A stretch of 64,000 nucleotides of DNA from Rahnella sp. AA. GTDB lineage: Bacteria > Pseudomonadota > Gammaproteobacteria > Enterobacterales > Enterobacteriaceae. Location of the stretch: positions 248,001 through 312,000 of the forward strand of contig NZ_PITQ01000005.1 of NCBI RefSeq assembly GCF_002834385.1. The letters are read 5' to 3'. The position numbers and the translations under genes are program-made. Shown piece by piece: positions 61,897-64,000 of this stretch; positions within the stretch are counted from its first letter, which is position 1; each line of letters starts with the position of its first letter. The notes under the pieces were generated by a model. It did not search any database. It was given only the letters and a program-made list of their open reading frames with translations, and had not been told where the DNA came from.

Positions 61897-63465
61897 ATGA
61901 GAATCCTCATCAGATCACTGCTTTTCCTGCTTTGTTGCCTGCCGTTGCTGGCGCAGGCCGGGGCGGCGAATGACTTTGCTGCCGCCAGCCGCAGCCAGCA
62001 AGCCGACTTATTACAACAATGGGCGGCGGATCCGCAGCCGGAAAGATTGCCCCTGCTTGAGGCGCTGAAGCAGGAAAACGTCGTCATCGACGAAGCTAAA
62101 CACGCCTTCACCCAAAATGGCGATCAGCTGACACCGCTCGACGGTGACGCGAAACCGCAGGGCGACACCAAAAAAGTGTGGCTGAACAACCGCCTGCGCA
62201 TTCTGATTGCCAACGCATTATCCGCGCACCGCCTGGTCAGCATCGACAGCGCCGTACGTTTACAAGCCGCAAAATCCCTACAGCGTGAAGCGCAGGCCGA
62301 CCAGTTGCCGCTGCTGACCCGTCGTCTCGGTGCGGAAAAAGACAGCGCGGTTCACGATGCGCTTGCCGTCGCGCTGGCGAATTTACAGCTGAGCGATCCT
62401 AACCCGCAGGTGCGCCTGAAAGCCGTCGGGCTGCTCGGCACCTCCGGCGATCCGGATACGCAGGGTCGTTTACAAAGCCTGACTGACCCGAAAACTGAAG
62501 CCGACGCCACCGTGCGCGCTGCGGCGCAGGCCAGCCTGAAAGCGGTTCAGCACCGCCTGCTGATCGGCGATTTACTCGGACAGGCATTTACCGGCTTATC
62601 GCTCGGCTCGATTTTACTGCTCGCCGCGCTCGGGCTGGCGATCACCTACGGCCTGCTGGGCGTGATCAACATGGCGCACGGCGAAATGCTGATGCTCGGA
62701 TCGTACTCGACCTACATGGTGCAGTCGCTGTTTCAGCATTACGCGCCGGGCCTGCTGGCGATCTACCCGCTGGTCGCGCTGCCGGTGGCGTTTTTTATCA
62801 CCGCCGGGATCGGCATGGCGCTTGAGCGTACGGTGATCCGCCATTTATACGGCCGCCCGCTGGAAACCTTGCTGGCAACCTGGGGCATCAGCCTGATTCT
62901 GATCCAGGGCGTGCGCGTGCTGTTTGGCGCACAGAACGTCGAAGTCGCCAACCCCGGCTGGCTCTCCGGCGGCATTCAGTTATTGCCCAATCTGGTGCTG
63001 CCGTACAACCGCATCGCCGTCATTATTTTTGTGCTGCTGGTGCTTGGCCTGACCTGGCTGCTGCTCAATAAAACGCGGCTCGGCATGAACGTGCGCGCCG
63101 TCACCCAAAACCGTGCGATGGCCGCCTGCTGCGGCGTGCCGACCGGTCGCGTGGATATGCTGGCGTTCGGCCTCGGCTCCGGCATCGCCGGACTGGGCGG
63201 CGTGGCGCTGTCGCAGCTCAGCAACGTCGGCCCGGAACTCGGCCAGGGTTACATCATCGATTCATTTTTAGTGGTTGTGCTTGGCGGCGTCGGCCAGCTG
63301 GCGGGAACCGTCGTCGCGGCCTTTGGTCTGGGCATCGTGAACAAAATTCTTGAGCCGGAAATCGGTGCCGTGCTGGGCAAAATCCTGATCCTCGCGCTGA
63401 TTATTCTGTTTATCCAGAAACGTCCTCAGGGACTCTTCGCCTTCAAAGGCAGGGTGATTGACTGA
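61897..63465 (+). CDS. urtB: Urea ABC transporter permease UrtB
   Basis: A 522-residue permease of the LivH type in its long form. A signal peptide (cut near LLAQAG) is followed by a helical periplasmic domain of about 190 residues, then eight or so membrane helices (from residue ~230; GSILLLAALGLAITYGLLGVI, MAHGEM) and the cytoplasmic docking loop NRAMAACCGV. The N-terminal domain is usual for proteobacterial UrtB. The stop overlaps urtC as TGATG. Confidence 0.94.
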   Translation: MRILIRSLLFLLCCLPLLAQAGAANDFAAASRSQQADLLQQWAADPQPERLPLLEALKQENVVIDEAKHAFTQNGDQLTPLDGDAKPQGDTKKVWLNNRLRILIANALSAHRLVSIDSAVRLQAAKSLQREAQADQLPLLTRRLGAEKDSAVHDALAVALANLQLSDPNPQVRLKAVGLLGTSGDPDTQGRLQSLTDPKTEADATVRAAAQASLKAVQHRLLIGDLLGQAFTGLSLGSILLLAALGLAITYGLLGVINMAHGEMLMLGSYSTYMVQSLFQHYAPGLLAIYPLVALPVAFFITAGIGMALERTVIRHLYGRPLETLLATWGISLILIQGVRVLFGAQNVEVANPGWLSGGIQLLPNLVLPYNRIAVIIFVLLVLGLTWLLLNKTRLGMNVRAVTQNRAMAACCGVPTGRVDMLAFGLGSGIAGLGGVALSQLSNVGPELGQGYIIDSFLVVVLGGVGQLAGTVVAAFGLGIVNKILEPEIGAVLGKILILALIILFIQKRPQGLFAFKGRVID

Positions 63466-64000
63466 TGAGCCAACCGTTAACGATTACCGGCGTGCAGAAG
63501 GCGCCGAAAATTGCGATTTCCGTGGGCACGCTGGCGCTGATCGTTCTGATTATCCTGCCGTTTCTGGCACTCCTTCCGGCAGACAGCCCGCTGTCAATTT
63601 CCACTTACACGCTAACGCTGATCGGTAAAATCCTCTGTTACGCCATTGTCGCGGTCGCGCTGGATCTGGTCTGGGGTTACGCCGGTTTGCTGTCGCTCGG
63701 CCACGGCTTGTTCTTTGCGCTCGGCGGTTACGCGATGGGCATGTATTTAATGCGTCAGGCGGCGGGCAGCGGCCTGCCGGATTTCATGTCGTTTCTGTCA
63801 TGGACCGAACTGCCGTGGTTCTGGGCCGGTACGCAGCATTTCGCCTGGGCGTTATGCCTGATCGTTCTGGTGCCCGGTGCGCTGGCGTTCGTGTTCGGCT
63901 ACTTCGCCTTCCGTTCAAAAATCAAAGGCGTCTATTTTTCGATCATGACCCAGGCGCTGACTTACGCCGGTATGTTGCTGTTTTTCCGCAATGAAACCGG
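63465..64000 (+). CDS. urtC: Urea ABC transporter permease UrtC, 3' end outside window
   Basis: The first 178 residues of the second urea permease (LivM type) are readable: MSQPLTITGVQK, a first helix, VALDLVWGYAGLLSLGHG (family signature), LPWFWAGTQHFAW, and YFAFRSKIKGVYFSIMTQAL, typical of UrtC. ATG 63465 overlaps the urtB stop. The remaining half of the gene, and presumably urtD and urtE, lie beyond the right edge. Confidence 0.93.
   Translation, partial: MSQPLTITGVQKAPKIAISVGTLALIVLIILPFLALLPADSPLSISTYTLTLIGKILCYAIVAVALDLVWGYAGLLSLGHGLFFALGGYAMGMYLMRQAAGSGLPDFMSFLSWTELPWFWAGTQHFAWALCLIVLVPGALAFVFGYFAFRSKIKGVYFSIMTQALTYAGMLLFFRNET

Overview
The window is chromosomal DNA of a gammaproteobacterium in the order Enterobacterales. 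The gene order cdh/yhjE, yhjG, pdeH (yhjH), kdgK, yhjJ, dctA, pdeK (yhjK), bcs, dpp, tRNA-Pro, eptB matches the 78-80 min region of Escherichia coli. Protein divergence, a bcsD-containing cellulose operon, and urea carboxylase and Urt genes next door point away from Escherichia. They suggest a Yersiniaceae-like plant or environmental genus (Rahnella/Ewingella/Serratia type); this assignment is an inference. No rRNA, transposase, integrase, prophage or CRISPR array is visible.

Layout. 1-1838: a diguanylate cyclase (cut by the window edge) and the flagellar brake ycgR, which has a near-perfect FliA promoter. 1862-7296: an SDR oxidoreductase divergent from a LysR regulator, then yhjD, yhjE and cdh. 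7310-8096: a higBA toxin-antitoxin pair with its operator. 8107-12775: yhjG, pdeH (FliA promoter), a small tautomerase and kdgK. 12825-13443: two diverged ~250-bp non-coding repeats in inverted orientation between the convergent genes kdgK and yhjJ. 13478-18821: yhjJ, dctA, pdeK. 19380-31201: cellulose operon bcsO-Q-A-B-C-D-Z. 31332-37024: dppABCDF dipeptide importer on the minus strand. 37753-48102: a LysR regulator and a seven-gene operon (AbgB-like M20 amidohydrolase, complete peptide-type ABC importer, SxxK serine hydrolase, MmgE/PrpD protein). 48312-48846: a second toxin-antitoxin pair. 48870-49326: tRNA-Pro(TGG) followed by 164-bp tandem repeats that each carry the last 19 nt of the tRNA. 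49429-53925: eptB, ohr/ohrR and an exported or membrane-anchored alpha/beta hydrolase. 54204-end: urea use: allophanate hydrolase, urea carboxylase, a GntR regulator and urtABC (urtC cut by the edge), with a sigma-54 type promoter in front.

How it works together. Five proteins make, break or bind cyclic-di-GMP (the cyclase, YcgR, PdeH, PdeK, BcsA), so the left half is a motility/cellulose switch. The right half is mostly nutrient capture: dicarboxylates (DctA), KDG (KdgK), dipeptides (Dpp), an unknown amide or peptide conjugate (the M20/ABC/PrpD operon) and urea.

Most interesting points: the rtT-like repeats behind tRNA-Pro; the uncharacterised M20/ABC/serine hydrolase/PrpD operon sitting exactly between dppA and the tRNA; a BcsR-like N-terminus and a duplicated helix motif in BcsO; a compositionally odd insert in BcsC; and the inverted structured repeats after kdgK and yhjJ.
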